Positions 1 to 6,752 are shown, counted from the stretch's first letter. The stretch: 21,053 nucleotides of DNA from Candidatus Bathyarchaeota archaeon (GCA_003601725.1 PIYJ01000009.1:1-21053); one strand, 5' to 3'. Program-made: numbers and translations. Notes: generated from the letters alone by a model not told the origin.

Positions 1-801
1 GAGGATCTCCGCCAAGCATGGCTGAAATATGTAAACCCCGAATGGTTCGGATATCACCTTCTCCCACGTGACAAATACACCTATGAGAACATGAAGAAGT
101 ACCCCGCCAGCGAGGTCGGAAAGTACGACCGTTGGCCTGGAAATGTAGACGTCTTGATGATGATCCATCCCGTAGGAATAATCAACGCCTGCGACCCGCT
201 TACAGCAGCTGAAGACGCTTTAGACGTATGTCAAACTATTCAATCCTCGCTTATCAGCTACGCCCCAGATGCAGCGGCAGCCATCGCAGCTGCAATCGCT
301 GAGGCATTTAAGCCGGACGCCACGGTGGAATCCATAATAGAAGAGTCGAAAAGATACGTGGATGAGAATATAGGTCAAGTAATCGATGAATGCTTAGAGA
401 TCGCCAAGAAGGCTCCAGACATCCTTGAGGTTAGAGAACTCTTCTGGAGAAGGTTCGGAGGAAGAGTCCCAACGGACTCCTTAGAAGTAGTAGGAGAATC
501 CTATGCGATGTTCTGGATCACCAAGGGAGACCCTAAACAGGCCATGATCGGAGGTGCGTCGCTAGGTAGGGATGCTGACTGCGTGGCAAGCATAGCAGGC
601 GCCATAGCTGGAGCCTATAAAGGCATAGATGCGATACCTAAGGATTGGGTGGAGACCTGTAATAGAGCCATATTGAATGATCCGCATGAACTGATCGACA
701 TGAGCATAGAAGAGATGTCCATGGAGCTCTACAAGGTCCTCTTAAGGATGATTGAGAAACGTAAAGAACAGATAAGAATGCTGGAATCCATGATGAAATA
801 G
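1..801 (+). CDS. ADP-ribosylglycohydrolase family protein, 5'-truncated by the window edge
   Basis: The reading frame is open from base 1, so the gene starts outside the window; 266 residues of the C-terminal part are visible. The diagnostic stretch is GASLGRDADCVASIAGAIAGA, the family's metal-binding loop (usually GGDTDT followed by IAAIAGAL); its Asp pair would hold one of the two Mg ions. An upstream Ala-rich stretch (DAAAAIAAAIAEAF) fits the all-helical fold. Known members remove ADP-ribose from proteins or small molecules, and several in this broad family act on other N-glycosidic substrates, so the substrate is not determined. The C-terminus is a Met/Lys-rich helix. The N-terminal metal ligands lie outside the window and cannot be checked. 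No operon partner is visible downstream: 200 bp separate it from vapB, including a T-rich stretch at 815-821. Confidence 0.85.
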   Translation, partial: EDLRQAWLKYVNPEWFGYHLLPRDKYTYENMKKYPASEVGKYDRWPGNVDVLMMIHPVGIINACDPLTAAEDALDVCQTIQSSLISYAPDAAAAIAAAIAEAFKPDATVESIIEESKRYVDENIGQVIDECLEIAKKAPDILEVRELFWRRFGGRVPTDSLEVVGESYAMFWITKGDPKQAMIGGASLGRDADCVASIAGAIAGAYKGIDAIPKDWVETCNRAILNDPHELIDMSIEEMSMELYKVLLRMIEKRKEQIRMLESMMK

Positions 802-846
802 ACTCTCTGCAACCATTTTTCTCGCAGCCCTTAAAATCAGCGACGG

Positions 847-860
847 CACAAAATTGAAGC
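847..860 (+). repeat. 14-bp direct repeat, copy 1 (upstream of vapBC)
   Basis: The 14-mer CACAAAATTGAAGC occurs here and again at 1634-1647. Both copies are followed by an A-rich, TATA-like stretch. The second copy belongs to the tRNA promoter region, so this one may be a duplicated promoter fragment or one end of an inserted vapBC module. Confidence 0.5.
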
Positions 861-958
861 AAATATGTGTTTAGCTGTTGCATGTTGAAAACTAGAATGT
901 CCCTACTGAGATATAAAAACAAGGTTAATTATGCTTTGTAACAACTTTATGTACGTGC

Positions 959-971
959 AAAATTTATATAT
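959..971 (+). promoter_or_regulatory. TATA box of vapBC
   Basis: An AAATTTATATATT element is centred near 966. Archaeal transcription starts about 25 nt downstream of the TATA centre, placing the start near 988-993. This rules out translation from the ATG codons at 931 and 949 and supports the GTG start at 1003. Confidence 0.65.
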
Positions 972-1002
972 TTTTCTGAACAACATGTGCGTGGGGAATA
1001 AG

Positions 1003-1224
1003 GTGGCAACCATCACCGTTAGGGTCCCGGAAGAAATCAGAAGGGAGATGAAGAAGTTTAGGCATATAAACTGGTCAGAGGTTATACGTCAAGCTATTGC
1101 TGAGGAGTTAAAAAGAGAAAAAATGAGGAGGGCTTCTCAAACCATAGATAAGCTTAGGGCTAAATCAAAGGTTAAGTGGGACAGCGTTGCGGTGATACGG
1201 GAATGGCGGGAAAAGAGAAGATAG
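1003..1224 (+). CDS. vapB: VapB-like antitoxin (ribbon-helix-helix)
   Basis: A 73-residue protein that opens with ATITVRVPEEIRREMKKF, the N-terminal strand of ribbon-helix-helix DNA-binding proteins, followed by NWSEVIRQAIAEELKRE, the RHH helix pair. The C-terminal Lys/Arg-rich tail ending IREWREKRR is the usual toxin-wrapping region. Antitoxins of this type neutralise their PIN-domain toxin and repress their own promoter as dimers. The open frame extends back to 931, but a TATA box at 959-971 lies inside that extension. GTG at 1003, preceded by GGGG at 993-996 with six bases between, is therefore the better start. The gene overlaps vapC by 22 nt, which implies translational coupling. RHH antitoxins are strongly lineage-specific, so the family call is firm and the exact subfamily is not. 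Confidence 0.85.
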   Translation: MATITVRVPEEIRREMKKFRHINWSEVIRQAIAEELKREKMRRASQTIDKLRAKSKVKWDSVAVIREWREKRR

Positions 1225-1619
1225 TCATCGACGCTTCCGTGGTTACAAAATGGTTTAGCGAGGAGGAAAACACCGAGAAGGCCTTAGAGTATAAAGAGAG
1301 ACACGTTAAAGGTGATATTGAGCTTACAGCTCCAGCCTTGCTCTTGTATGAGGTTACTAATGCATTAAACTATAAGCCTGACTTCAAAGAGGAAGATGTG
1401 AAAGATTCGATAAACGCGTTGATAGACTTATCCTTATCAATTAAACTGCCAACAAAAGAGGTAATGGAGAAAACAGTATTTACGGCCAGAAAATACAACA
1501 TAAGCATCTACGATGCTTTATACATAGCATTAGCTGAGATCTTAAACATTATATTGATAACTGCAGATGAGAAACTCATAGAGAAGGTCGGGAAGCATCC
1601 CCTAGTTCTTCGTTTATGA
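1203..1619 (+). CDS. vapC: VapC-like PIN-domain ribonuclease toxin
   Basis: A 138-residue single PIN domain. Four acidic residues are at the expected places: D10 (IVIDASV), E50 (LLYEVTNAL), D104 (ISIYDALYIALA) and D122 (LITADEKL). These coordinate Mg/Mn for endoribonuclease activity; VapC toxins typically cleave tRNA or rRNA. ATG 1203 is preferred over the in-frame GTG at 1176 because GGTGAT (1191-1196) sits seven bases upstream and the protein then begins just before the first beta strand. It overlaps vapB by 22 nt in the usual antitoxin-first order. All catalytic residues are intact, so the toxin is probably functional. The gene ends 67 bp before the tRNA-Tyr gene. Confidence 0.92.
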   Translation: MAGKEKIVIDASVVTKWFSEEENTEKALEYKERHVKGDIELTAPALLLYEVTNALNYKPDFKEEDVKDSINALIDLSLSIKLPTKEVMEKTVFTARKYNISIYDALYIALAEILNIILITADEKLIEKVGKHPLVLRL

Positions 1620-1633
1620 TATTAAAAGATAAA

Positions 1634-1647
1634 CACAAAATTGAAGC
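1634..1647 (+). repeat. 14-bp direct repeat, copy 2 (upstream of tRNA-Tyr)
   Basis: Identical to 847-860 over CACAAAATTGAAGC. It lies immediately upstream of the tRNA TATA box, so the vapBC locus is bracketed by the two copies 787 bp apart. Confidence 0.5.
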
Positions 1648-1660
1648 GAAAAATATATAT
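1646..1660 (+). promoter_or_regulatory. BRE/TATA promoter of tRNA-Tyr
   Basis: GCGAAA followed by AATATATAT forms a BRE-plus-TATA arrangement centred near 1656. The expected transcription start, about 25 nt downstream (near 1681), is a few bases before the mature tRNA 5' end at 1687. Confidence 0.65.
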
Positions 1661-1717
1661 CGTCTTCTTGATTTCTGAAGAAATGTCGGGCGGTAGCTCA
1701 GCTTGGCAGAGCTTCCG

Positions 1718-1746
1718 AATCAGCCTGAAAATGGGCTGATGGAGAC
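1718..1746 (+). other. tRNA-Tyr intron 1 (position 30/31)
   Basis: A 29-nt insert with a 7-bp internal stem (1719-1725 with 1734-1740). Exon TTCC (1713-1716) can pair with intron GGAG (1741-1744) as the 4-bp central helix, and AGC (1710-1712) with GCT (1747-1749) outside it, giving small GA and AC bulges at the two cut sites: a relaxed bulge-helix-bulge. The cut choice is fixed by needing G31 to pair with C39. Confidence 0.75.
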
Positions 1747-1753
1747 GCTGTAG

Positions 1754-1800
1754 ACGTTTACCCCTTTGGGGGCGTCATTCAGCCTGTCAAGCGTACAGAA
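1754..1800 (+). other. tRNA-Tyr intron 2 (canonical 37/38)
   Basis: A 47-nt insert at the canonical archaeal position. Exon CTGTA (1748-1752) pairs with intron TACAG (1794-1798). The inner helix pairs 1755-1759 with 1789-1793, and the 3' bulge is AAA at 1799-1801. It contains an internal CCCC/GGGG hairpin (1761-1764 with 1768-1771) and shares the octamer TCAGCCTG (1779-1786) with intron 1 (1720-1727). Confidence 0.8.
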
Positions 1801-1816
1801 ACCGGAGTGTCGCAGG

Positions 1817-1846
1817 AGAGCTGTAGGGAATCCTCAGCTCTGCGAG
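1817..1846 (+). other. tRNA-Tyr intron 3 (T arm, 53/54)
   Basis: A 30-nt insert inside the T arm. Exon GCAG (1812-1815) pairs with intron CTGC (1840-1843) as the 4-bp central helix, flanked by 3-nt bulges GAG (1816-1818) and GAG (1844-1846). The inner hairpin is AGCTG (1819-1823) with CAGCT (1835-1839), extended by AGG/CCT. This is a clear bulge-helix-bulge core. Confidence 0.8.
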
Positions 1847-1852
1847 TTCAAA

Positions 1853-1883
1853 ATAGGATGACGGATGCGTCACCCTAGGAGAC
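1853..1883 (+). other. tRNA-Tyr intron 4 (T loop, 59/60)
   Basis: A 31-nt insert whose removal turns the broken T arm into TTCAAAT followed by CCTGC. It folds on itself as TAGG (1854-1857) with CCTA (1874-1877) and TGACG (1859-1863) with CGTCA (1868-1872). The flanking bulge-helix-bulge geometry is less clear than for the other introns, so the boundaries are the least certain. Confidence 0.65.
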
Positions 1884-1904
1884 TCCTGCCCGCCCGACCA
1901 TTGA

Positions 1905-1933
1905 ACATTTTTTAATGTGGAGTCGTCTTTTTT
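1905..1933 (+). terminator. T-rich terminator after tRNA-Tyr
   Basis: A small inverted repeat ACATT-TTTT-AATGT (1905-1918) includes a run of six T, and a second run of six T is at 1928-1933. Oligo-T is the usual archaeal terminator signal. Confidence 0.5.
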
Positions 1934-2013
1934 GGCGAAAGTGTGTCTTTTCACTGGAGGTCCGAAAGCCTTTTTTCATAGATGTGTTTCTGAGTTTCTA
2001 GAGAGAAGAAAAG

Positions 2014-2877
2014 ATGTCTGAAACGCCTGAACAGAGAATCGAAGAGCTATACCGGAGGCTTAATGTTCTTAAGGCTGAAAGGGACGACTTGAACAAGAAG
2101 GCTCAGACATGGGCTGAGAGACGTAATCGTATTCACGAGGAGATCCGCAAAATAAGGTTATTGATCCGGGATCTAAAACAGAGACGCGACTCGTTGAATA
2201 AGGAAGTTAAGCATTTAAAGGCTCTCAGAAAGGTTGAATTGGAAAGGCGAGATGAGATTCTTGAGGAGATCCGTGAGCTTAGAAAAGAAAGAAATAGGAT
2301 AGCCGCGGGGAAGCCTCCTCGAAGTCAGTCTTATTTAGAGAATCAAATAAAGAGAATAGAGTGGAAGATTCAAACGGAGCCTCTTCCGCTTGATGCAGAG
2401 AGGAAGCTAATCGATCAGATAAAGATTCTGGAGGCTCAACTAGAAGTTTATCGCAGAATCGGAAGCATAAACAATAAGATCGCAGAGCTCAGGAAAGAAG
2501 CGGATAAGCTCAAAGCTGAGGCTCTTAATTATCGGTCTAGAATCTTGGAAATCTCAGCGGAGAGTCAAGAATTCCACGCGAAGATGCTTAAAAGGATTGA
2601 AGAGGCAAAGGAGCTCAAAGCCAAGGCGGATGAGATGCATCAAAGATACGCTGAGAACAAAGAGAAGGTCAAGGCCATCAACTTAGAGATCAAGAAAACC
2701 TTAGGCGAGATCCGATCTATCCGTGAGCTACTCAAGTCCGAAGAAGAGAAGGAGAGAAGACGAAGAGAATCTGATCTTCAAAGACAAACAGAAGAGAAGG
2801 CTCTAGAGAAACTTAAACGTGGCGAGAAGCTTACATTTGACGAATTTAAAATCCTCCTTGAAAAAGGTAAAATCTAG
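2014..2877 (+). CDS. Long coiled-coil protein (COG1340-like)
   Basis: 287 residues that are almost entirely charged heptad sequence (Glu, Lys, Arg and Leu), with no membrane segment or signal peptide. The N-terminal pattern (LNKKAQTWAERRNRIHEEI, then further LKQRRDSLNKEV-type repeats) resembles the conserved archaeal coiled-coil family COG1340, whose members repeat motifs of the R-D-x-L-N type. A Pro-containing break near residues 100-125 (GKPPRSQSYLENQIKRIEW, then EPLPLDAERKL) probably separates two coiled-coil arms. The last 25 residues (LKRGEKLTFDEFKILLEKGKI) look like a short folded tail. The molecular function is unknown; a structural or adaptor role is an inference. It stands alone, and ATG 2014 follows the purine-rich GAGAGAAGAAAAG. 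Confidence 0.75.
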   Translation: MSETPEQRIEELYRRLNVLKAERDDLNKKAQTWAERRNRIHEEIRKIRLLIRDLKQRRDSLNKEVKHLKALRKVELERRDEILEEIRELRKERNRIAAGKPPRSQSYLENQIKRIEWKIQTEPLPLDAERKLIDQIKILEAQLEVYRRIGSINNKIAELRKEADKLKAEALNYRSRILEISAESQEFHAKMLKRIEEAKELKAKADEMHQRYAENKEKVKAINLEIKKTLGEIRSIRELLKSEEEKERRRRESDLQRQTEEKALEKLKRGEKLTFDEFKILLEKGKI

Positions 2878-2935
2878 AAAATCCTTCTCGATAGGAAATA
2901 AAGCATAAATCAAAGATAGGAGAAAAATATCATTT

Positions 2936-2948
2936 AGAAATATAAAAG
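2936..2948 (+). promoter_or_regulatory. TATA box of the DUF373-mtnP-uppS operon
   Basis: AGAAATATAAAAGG, with the TATA core around 2940-2946, predicts a start near 2968 and a leader of about 50 nt carrying a Shine-Dalgarno sequence at 3011-3014. Confidence 0.45.
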
Positions 2949-3021
2949 GATCACAGGTTCTGAAAGACTTATTTGGGAAAAGATTATCCACTAATATTTG
3001 GGGGTCTACAGGAGAAGGGTA

Positions 3022-4254
3022 ATGCGTAAAAACGACGAGCAAGAGGCTGAACGTTTACTTGTTCTATGCGTTGACAGGGATGACGATATAGGTCGAAAGA
3101 CCGGAATAAAGACACCGATCATCGGAAAAGAAGAGAACCTGAAATCCGCCTTAAAACTTATACTCGCCGACCCCGAAGAAGCCGACGCAAATGCTATGTT
3201 TGAAGCTATAAGAGTATATGAGACCCTAAAGAAAGACAAGAAAAGCCACGATCAATACGAGATCGCCACAATAGCAGGATCGGAACTCGGCGGCATAACG
3301 GCAGATCGAAAACTCGTCTCTGAGCTCGGAGAAATCTTGAAAAAATTCCCCGCGGACAGCTTAATCCTCGTTACCGACGGATTTTCAGACGAAGACATAA
3401 TGCCGCTTGTTCAGACAAGGGTCCCCGTCACCTCTGTGCGGAGGGTGATTGTGAAACACAGCGAATCGATAGAGGAGACAGCGGCGCTCTTTTCGAGATA
3501 TTGGAGGATGCTTTTTGAAGATCCAAGATACTCCAGAATCGCGCTGGGATTACCCGGCATATTACTCATATCATTGGGAATGCTGGTTTTACTTCAAGTC
3601 TTCATAAAATTCGACATTTACACCTGGACAGCGATAGTTGGACTGATCATTCTAGGCTGCTACCTCGTAGGCAAAGGCTACGGCTTAGATCGGAAAATCT
3701 CAGCCTTTCTATCTCGTTCTTATCGTTACTCCATTTCAGATCTGGTTGTAGGGTTCTCGCTTACCTTCGGATTCATCCTAGTAGGCATAGGATTCTATCA
3801 AGCATGGTCCTTCATCGCTGTTGAATTCAAGATCAGCTTCCAGATTCCAGTTGATATTGATAAGCTGATAACTATGCTTCCCCTCATAATCGGATGGCTG
3901 ATCAACAAGTCTATGACTTTAGCCGTCATAGGGATCTGCACGATCTTCTTAGGCAAATCCGTGGCTTACCTTCTGGATCGAGACTCAAAGTTCTGGCGGA
4001 CATCAGCCTTGGTCGTAGTCCTCGCATGGTCATGGACGATTCTAAATGAAATATCACAGATAATAATCAATCCATCATTACCTCCGGATAGCTTAGTCAT
4101 GTCCATAATAACAGGAATAATCATCATCGTAGCTTCAGGGCTGACAACGCATTTCCTCAGCAGAAAATACCGCGATTTCTTCCAAGAAAAGGAAAAGGAG
4201 ACTCAAAAGGAGACGCAGGAATCAGGCGATACAGATGAAGACAGCTCCTCCTAA
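3022..4254 (+). CDS. DUF373 family archaeal membrane protein
   Basis: 410 residues from ATG 3022. The cytosolic N-terminal half opens with LLVLCVDRDDDIGRKTGIKTP and continues with DPEEADANAMFEAI, a later GSELGG and LVTDGFSDEDIMPLVQ. These are the recognisable blocks of the archaeal DUF373 family, a nucleotide-binding-like fold of unknown activity. The C-terminal half contains about six or seven hydrophobic segments (from roughly residue 172 to 390) and ends in an acidic Ser-rich tail. An in-frame TTG at 2998 would add eight residues, but GGAG at 3011-3014 lies seven bases before ATG 3022 and decides the start. It overlaps the next gene by 20 nt, so it is the first gene of a three-gene operon with mtnP and uppS. 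The link to lipid-carrier synthesis is only positional. Confidence 0.85.
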   Translation: MRKNDEQEAERLLVLCVDRDDDIGRKTGIKTPIIGKEENLKSALKLILADPEEADANAMFEAIRVYETLKKDKKSHDQYEIATIAGSELGGITADRKLVSELGEILKKFPADSLILVTDGFSDEDIMPLVQTRVPVTSVRRVIVKHSESIEETAALFSRYWRMLFEDPRYSRIALGLPGILLISLGMLVLLQVFIKFDIYTWTAIVGLIILGCYLVGKGYGLDRKISAFLSRSYRYSISDLVVGFSLTFGFILVGIGFYQAWSFIAVEFKISFQIPVDIDKLITMLPLIIGWLINKSMTLAVIGICTIFLGKSVAYLLDRDSKFWRTSALVVVLAWSWTILNEISQIIINPSLPPDSLVMSIITGIIIIVASGLTTHFLSRKYRDFFQEKEKETQKETQESGDTDEDSSS

Positions 4255-5038
4255 ACAAGTGGAAATCGCAATAATCGGAGGATCAGGCTTTGAATCTCTT
4301 CTAGAATGCTCGCATAGAATACGTGTAAAAACCCCCTATGGTTATCCTCCGTTAATCTCGATTGGAGAGTTCGAGACGCATAGAATAGCATTTCTTCCAC
4401 GCCACGGGTATAAACATGAATTTCTCCCGCATAAGATAAACTATCGAGCAAATATCTATGGTCTTTATAAAATCGGCGTAAAGAGGATCTTTGCTACGAA
4501 CGCTGTTGGCGCTATAGATCCGAAACTTCAGATCGGAGACATCATCGTTCCACATGATTTAATAGACTTCACGAAGCAAAGGCCTCTTACTTTCTTTGAT
4601 GAGTCCTTAGATGCGCATATAGATTTCACAGAGCCATACTGCAATGAACTACGCAAAGCCTTGATTCAAGCAGCAAAGAAGATAGGAGAGCCAATTCATG
4701 AACATGCGGTCTATGCATGTATGGAGGGGCCGAGATACGAAACAGCAGCGGAGATCCGTATGCTTAGACTATTAGGATGCGACATCGTCGGTATGACTGG
4801 AATTCCCGAAGCTGTTCTCGCACGGGAATTAGGGATATGTTATGCATCTTTATGTTACGTCTCTAACATGGCGGCAGGCGTAGGCGGACGGATCTCTCAT
4901 CAGAAAATAACTGAAGTTGCATCTACGATTAGACCGAAATTGAGCAATCTATTAATGCAAGCAATTCTATACTTGCCAAGAGGCTGCCGTTATCATCGCG
5001 TTTTATCCAAAAGGCACAAGGAAGAGAGGAAACAGTAA
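4235..5038 (+). CDS. mtnP: S-methyl-5'-thioadenosine/thioinosine phosphorylase (PNP family)
   Basis: 267 residues, normal for trimeric PNP/MTAP enzymes. Visible blocks are IAIIGGSGFE (phosphate loop), LPRHGYKHEFLPHKINYRANIYGL, ATNAVGAI, DLIDFTKQRP, ACMEGPRYETAAEIRM and MTGIPEAVLARE. These enzymes split methylthio-nucleosides with phosphate, giving methylthioribose-1-phosphate and a purine base for methionine and purine salvage. At the base-recognition site the protein reads YVSNMAAG with N211, where adenosine-specific MTAPs have Asp. Asn is the 6-oxopurine signature of PNP and of methylthioinosine phosphorylase, so MTI may be the true substrate. Start ATG 4235 follows AGGCGAT and overlaps the DUF373 gene. 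The stop overlaps the uppS start (TAATG). Confidence 0.88.
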   Translation: MKTAPPKQVEIAIIGGSGFESLLECSHRIRVKTPYGYPPLISIGEFETHRIAFLPRHGYKHEFLPHKINYRANIYGLYKIGVKRIFATNAVGAIDPKLQIGDIIVPHDLIDFTKQRPLTFFDESLDAHIDFTEPYCNELRKALIQAAKKIGEPIHEHAVYACMEGPRYETAAEIRMLRLLGCDIVGMTGIPEAVLARELGICYASLCYVSNMAAGVGGRISHQKITEVASTIRPKLSNLLMQAILYLPRGCRYHRVLSKRHKEERKQ

Positions 5039-5820
5039 TGCTGAGGTCTCTGCTCTCCATATTAGGCGTATACCGAATATACGAGAAGTGGCTTTGGCAT
5101 CAAGTGAAGAATAATCCTACACCTGAACACATCGGGATTATTCTTGATGGGAATCGAAGATGGGCCTTAAATCGCTCCTTAGATCCAAACATAGGTCATT
5201 ATTACGGCGCGGATAAAACTGAAGAGATGCTTAGGTGGTGTCTAGATCTAGGGGTTCGAAGCGTCACTCTCTACGTCTTTTCAACTGAGAATTTCAATAG
5301 GCCACGAGAGGAGGTTGAGGAACTCATGCAGCTCTTCGAAGAGAGACTTAAAAAGATCATGGAAGACGATGATATACACAAACACAAAGTCCGCATAAAG
5401 GCTATTGGCAGATTAAACCTGTTACCTAAAAGGCTGCAGAAGATCATCAGAGAGATTGAAAAGGCAACAAAGGATTACGATAAGCACTTCCTTAACTTCG
5501 CAATAGCATACGGAGGAAGAGCAGAGATCATAGATGCAGCGAAGAAGATAGCTGCAAAGGTCTTAAATGGAGAACTCTCAGTTGAGGACATAAATGAGAA
5601 GACCTTCGAGAAAAACCTCTATACCTCCCACCTTCCAAAACAGGATCCCGACCTCATCATAAGGACCTCTGGGGAGGAAAGGCTAAGCGGCTTCCTGCTT
5701 TACCAATCAGCATACAGCGAGCTATGCTTCATAGATGTCTACTGGCCGGAATTCAGACGTATAGACCTCTTAAGAGCCATCAGAACCTATCAGAAACGTA
5801 AAAGAAGATTCGGCAGATAG
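5038..5820 (+). CDS. uppS: cis-prenyltransferase (undecaprenyl/polyprenyl diphosphate synthase family)
   Basis: 260 residues. HIGIILDGNRRWA (residues 31-43) carries the catalytic Asp37, followed by GHYYGADK, YVFSTENFNRPREEV and, near the C-terminus, DPDLIIRTSGEERLSGFL and the SELCF-DVYWPEF block. All the conserved regions of the Z-type prenyltransferase family are present. The enzyme adds isopentenyl units in cis to an allylic diphosphate at the membrane surface. In archaea the product is the long polyprenol/dolichol carrier for N-glycosylation and surface polysaccharide. The ATG overlaps the mtnP stop codon by one base, so the two are translationally coupled. The gene ends 7 bp from the convergent NIF3-like gene. 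Confidence 0.95.
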   Translation: MLRSLLSILGVYRIYEKWLWHQVKNNPTPEHIGIILDGNRRWALNRSLDPNIGHYYGADKTEEMLRWCLDLGVRSVTLYVFSTENFNRPREEVEELMQLFEERLKKIMEDDDIHKHKVRIKAIGRLNLLPKRLQKIIREIEKATKDYDKHFLNFAIAYGGRAEIIDAAKKIAAKVLNGELSVEDINEKTFEKNLYTSHLPKQDPDLIIRTSGEERLSGFLLYQSAYSELCFIDVYWPEFRRIDLLRAIRTYQKRKRRFGR

Positions 5821-5827
5821 GAATAGA

Positions 5828-6670
5828 CTATCTTATTGTTCTATAGATGCATCCAGCCGGGATATGCATCACGGGAATCTCAGGGAAAATTTTTTGAATA
5901 TATAGGGAAAGAGCAATCATTCCAGGCTCTTCTGAGGTTGCGTGATTAACGATAATCAACGGCGTACCAGAATCGATGGCCCACTGCCCAGATTCCCAAA
6001 GCCTCGTCCCATCATCAGTCAGAAGAAGCACATCAGCTCCCATTCTATGCATCTCCCGATAATCCGTGATGGCCCCTGTGCCTATGGCTATTCTTGAAAC
6101 CCTTTTCCTTAAGTTGCCTACGACGTGAACTGCTTCTTGTCCAAGAGGTTTTACTCGTTCAAGAATTCTATTTGCGAGATCCTCAACTGTCGTCTCATCG
6201 AATTCATGGATCTCATAGAACCTTTTCTTTTCAACCGGTTCGCCGCTTAACCCCAGCCACTCAGCCCAAGCACCGTGAATGCCCATCTCGGGAAAGTCAT
6301 CCCAAAAGTCGTGGCATCTATAAACCGTCATCCCCACTTCTTCAAGCCACTTCTGCTTTTTAACCCACACATCATTCTTATCAAAAATCTTCTTTCTTAT
6401 CCCCCGCAGGTGAGGATCAATAAACGGTGTTCCGCCGATAACTTTCCCTTGATCGTCGATCGTAACGGCGTAGAGCGGCTCATGAGTCACAAAAAGGTTA
6501 CATCCAGCTTTTAATGCATTTTCCAAGTTTGGAAACGTAGGCATCCAAGAGACAGCTATACCTTCAACTTCAACGTCGGGATTTCCAGCTAAAAACCGAT
6601 CTACAGTGCGTTCCCAATTCACCCATCTTCCTACGCTCTTAAAGTGTTCATGAAGCTCCTTGGCCTTCAT
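5828..6670 (-). CDS. NIF3-like dinuclear metal-centre protein (DUF34)
   Basis: 280 residues. Candidate metal ligands of the NIF3 family are VTHEPLY (H63; the family usually has HHP), the HDFWDD block (H120, D121), and NHATSEEPGM (H243, E247/E248), with the usual central GTGAITDY turn. Members form toroidal hexamers with two divalent metals per subunit. They were once annotated as GTP cyclohydrolase I type 2, but the real substrate is unresolved. The second His of the first motif is Glu64 here, a variation that may mark a subfamily. It lies last in the minus-strand series, 82 bp after the YchF-like gene, and converges on uppS. Start ATG 6670 has AGGA directly upstream. Confidence 0.85.
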   Translation of the reverse strand: MKAKELHEHFKSVGRWVNWERTVDRFLAGNPDVEVEGIAVSWMPTFPNLENALKAGCNLFVTHEPLYAVTIDDQGKVIGGTPFIDPHLRGIRKKIFDKNDVWVKKQKWLEEVGMTVYRCHDFWDDFPEMGIHGAWAEWLGLSGEPVEKKRFYEIHEFDETTVEDLANRILERVKPLGQEAVHVVGNLRKRVSRIAIGTGAITDYREMHRMGADVLLLTDDGTRLWESGQWAIDSGTPLIIVNHATSEEPGMIALSLYIQKIFPEIPVMHIPAGCIYRTIR

Positions 6671-6752
6671 TCCTAAAACGTCCCTTACATGTTCGGTTAA
6701 CAGGTTTGTCTGATGCCTTTCATAAAAGGCTTTGCAGACAAGCTCCCTAAAG

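Larger units (their letters stand above)
1687..1900 (+). tRNA. tRNA-Tyr (GTA) interrupted by four introns
   Basis: Inferred exons are 1687-1717, 1747-1753, 1801-1816, 1847-1852 and 1884-1900 (31+7+16+6+17 = 77 nt). The joined molecule has acceptor CGGGCGG/CCGCCCG, D stem GCTC/GAGC with A14, G15, GG18-19 and A21, anticodon stem TCCGG/CCGGA, loop CTGTAGA with anticodon GTA at 1750-1752, variable loop GTGTC, T stem GCAGG/CCTGC with loop TTCAAAT, discriminator A and encoded CCA. Every stem is perfectly paired. The C1-G72 pair and A73 are the archaeal/eukaryotic tRNA-Tyr identity elements, which agrees independently with the anticodon. Inferred introns: 1718-1746 (between nt 30/31), 1754-1800 (canonical 37/38), 1817-1846 (53/54) and 1853-1883 (59/60). 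Boundaries of the first and last could be off by 1-2 nt. Confidence 0.9.

Noticed and set aside
638..922. Minus-strand open frame of 94 codons
   Set aside because: It overlaps the ADP-ribosylglycohydrolase gene and its residue pattern has no family character; a shadow frame.
931..1002. N-terminal extension of VapB from ATG 931 or 949
   Set aside because: A TATA box at 959-971 lies inside the extension, and the added residues (YVQNLYIFLNN) do not match antitoxin N-termini.
2998..3021. TTG 2998 as start of the DUF373 gene
   Set aside because: A good ribosome site (GGAG 3011-3014) lies downstream of it and before ATG 3022.
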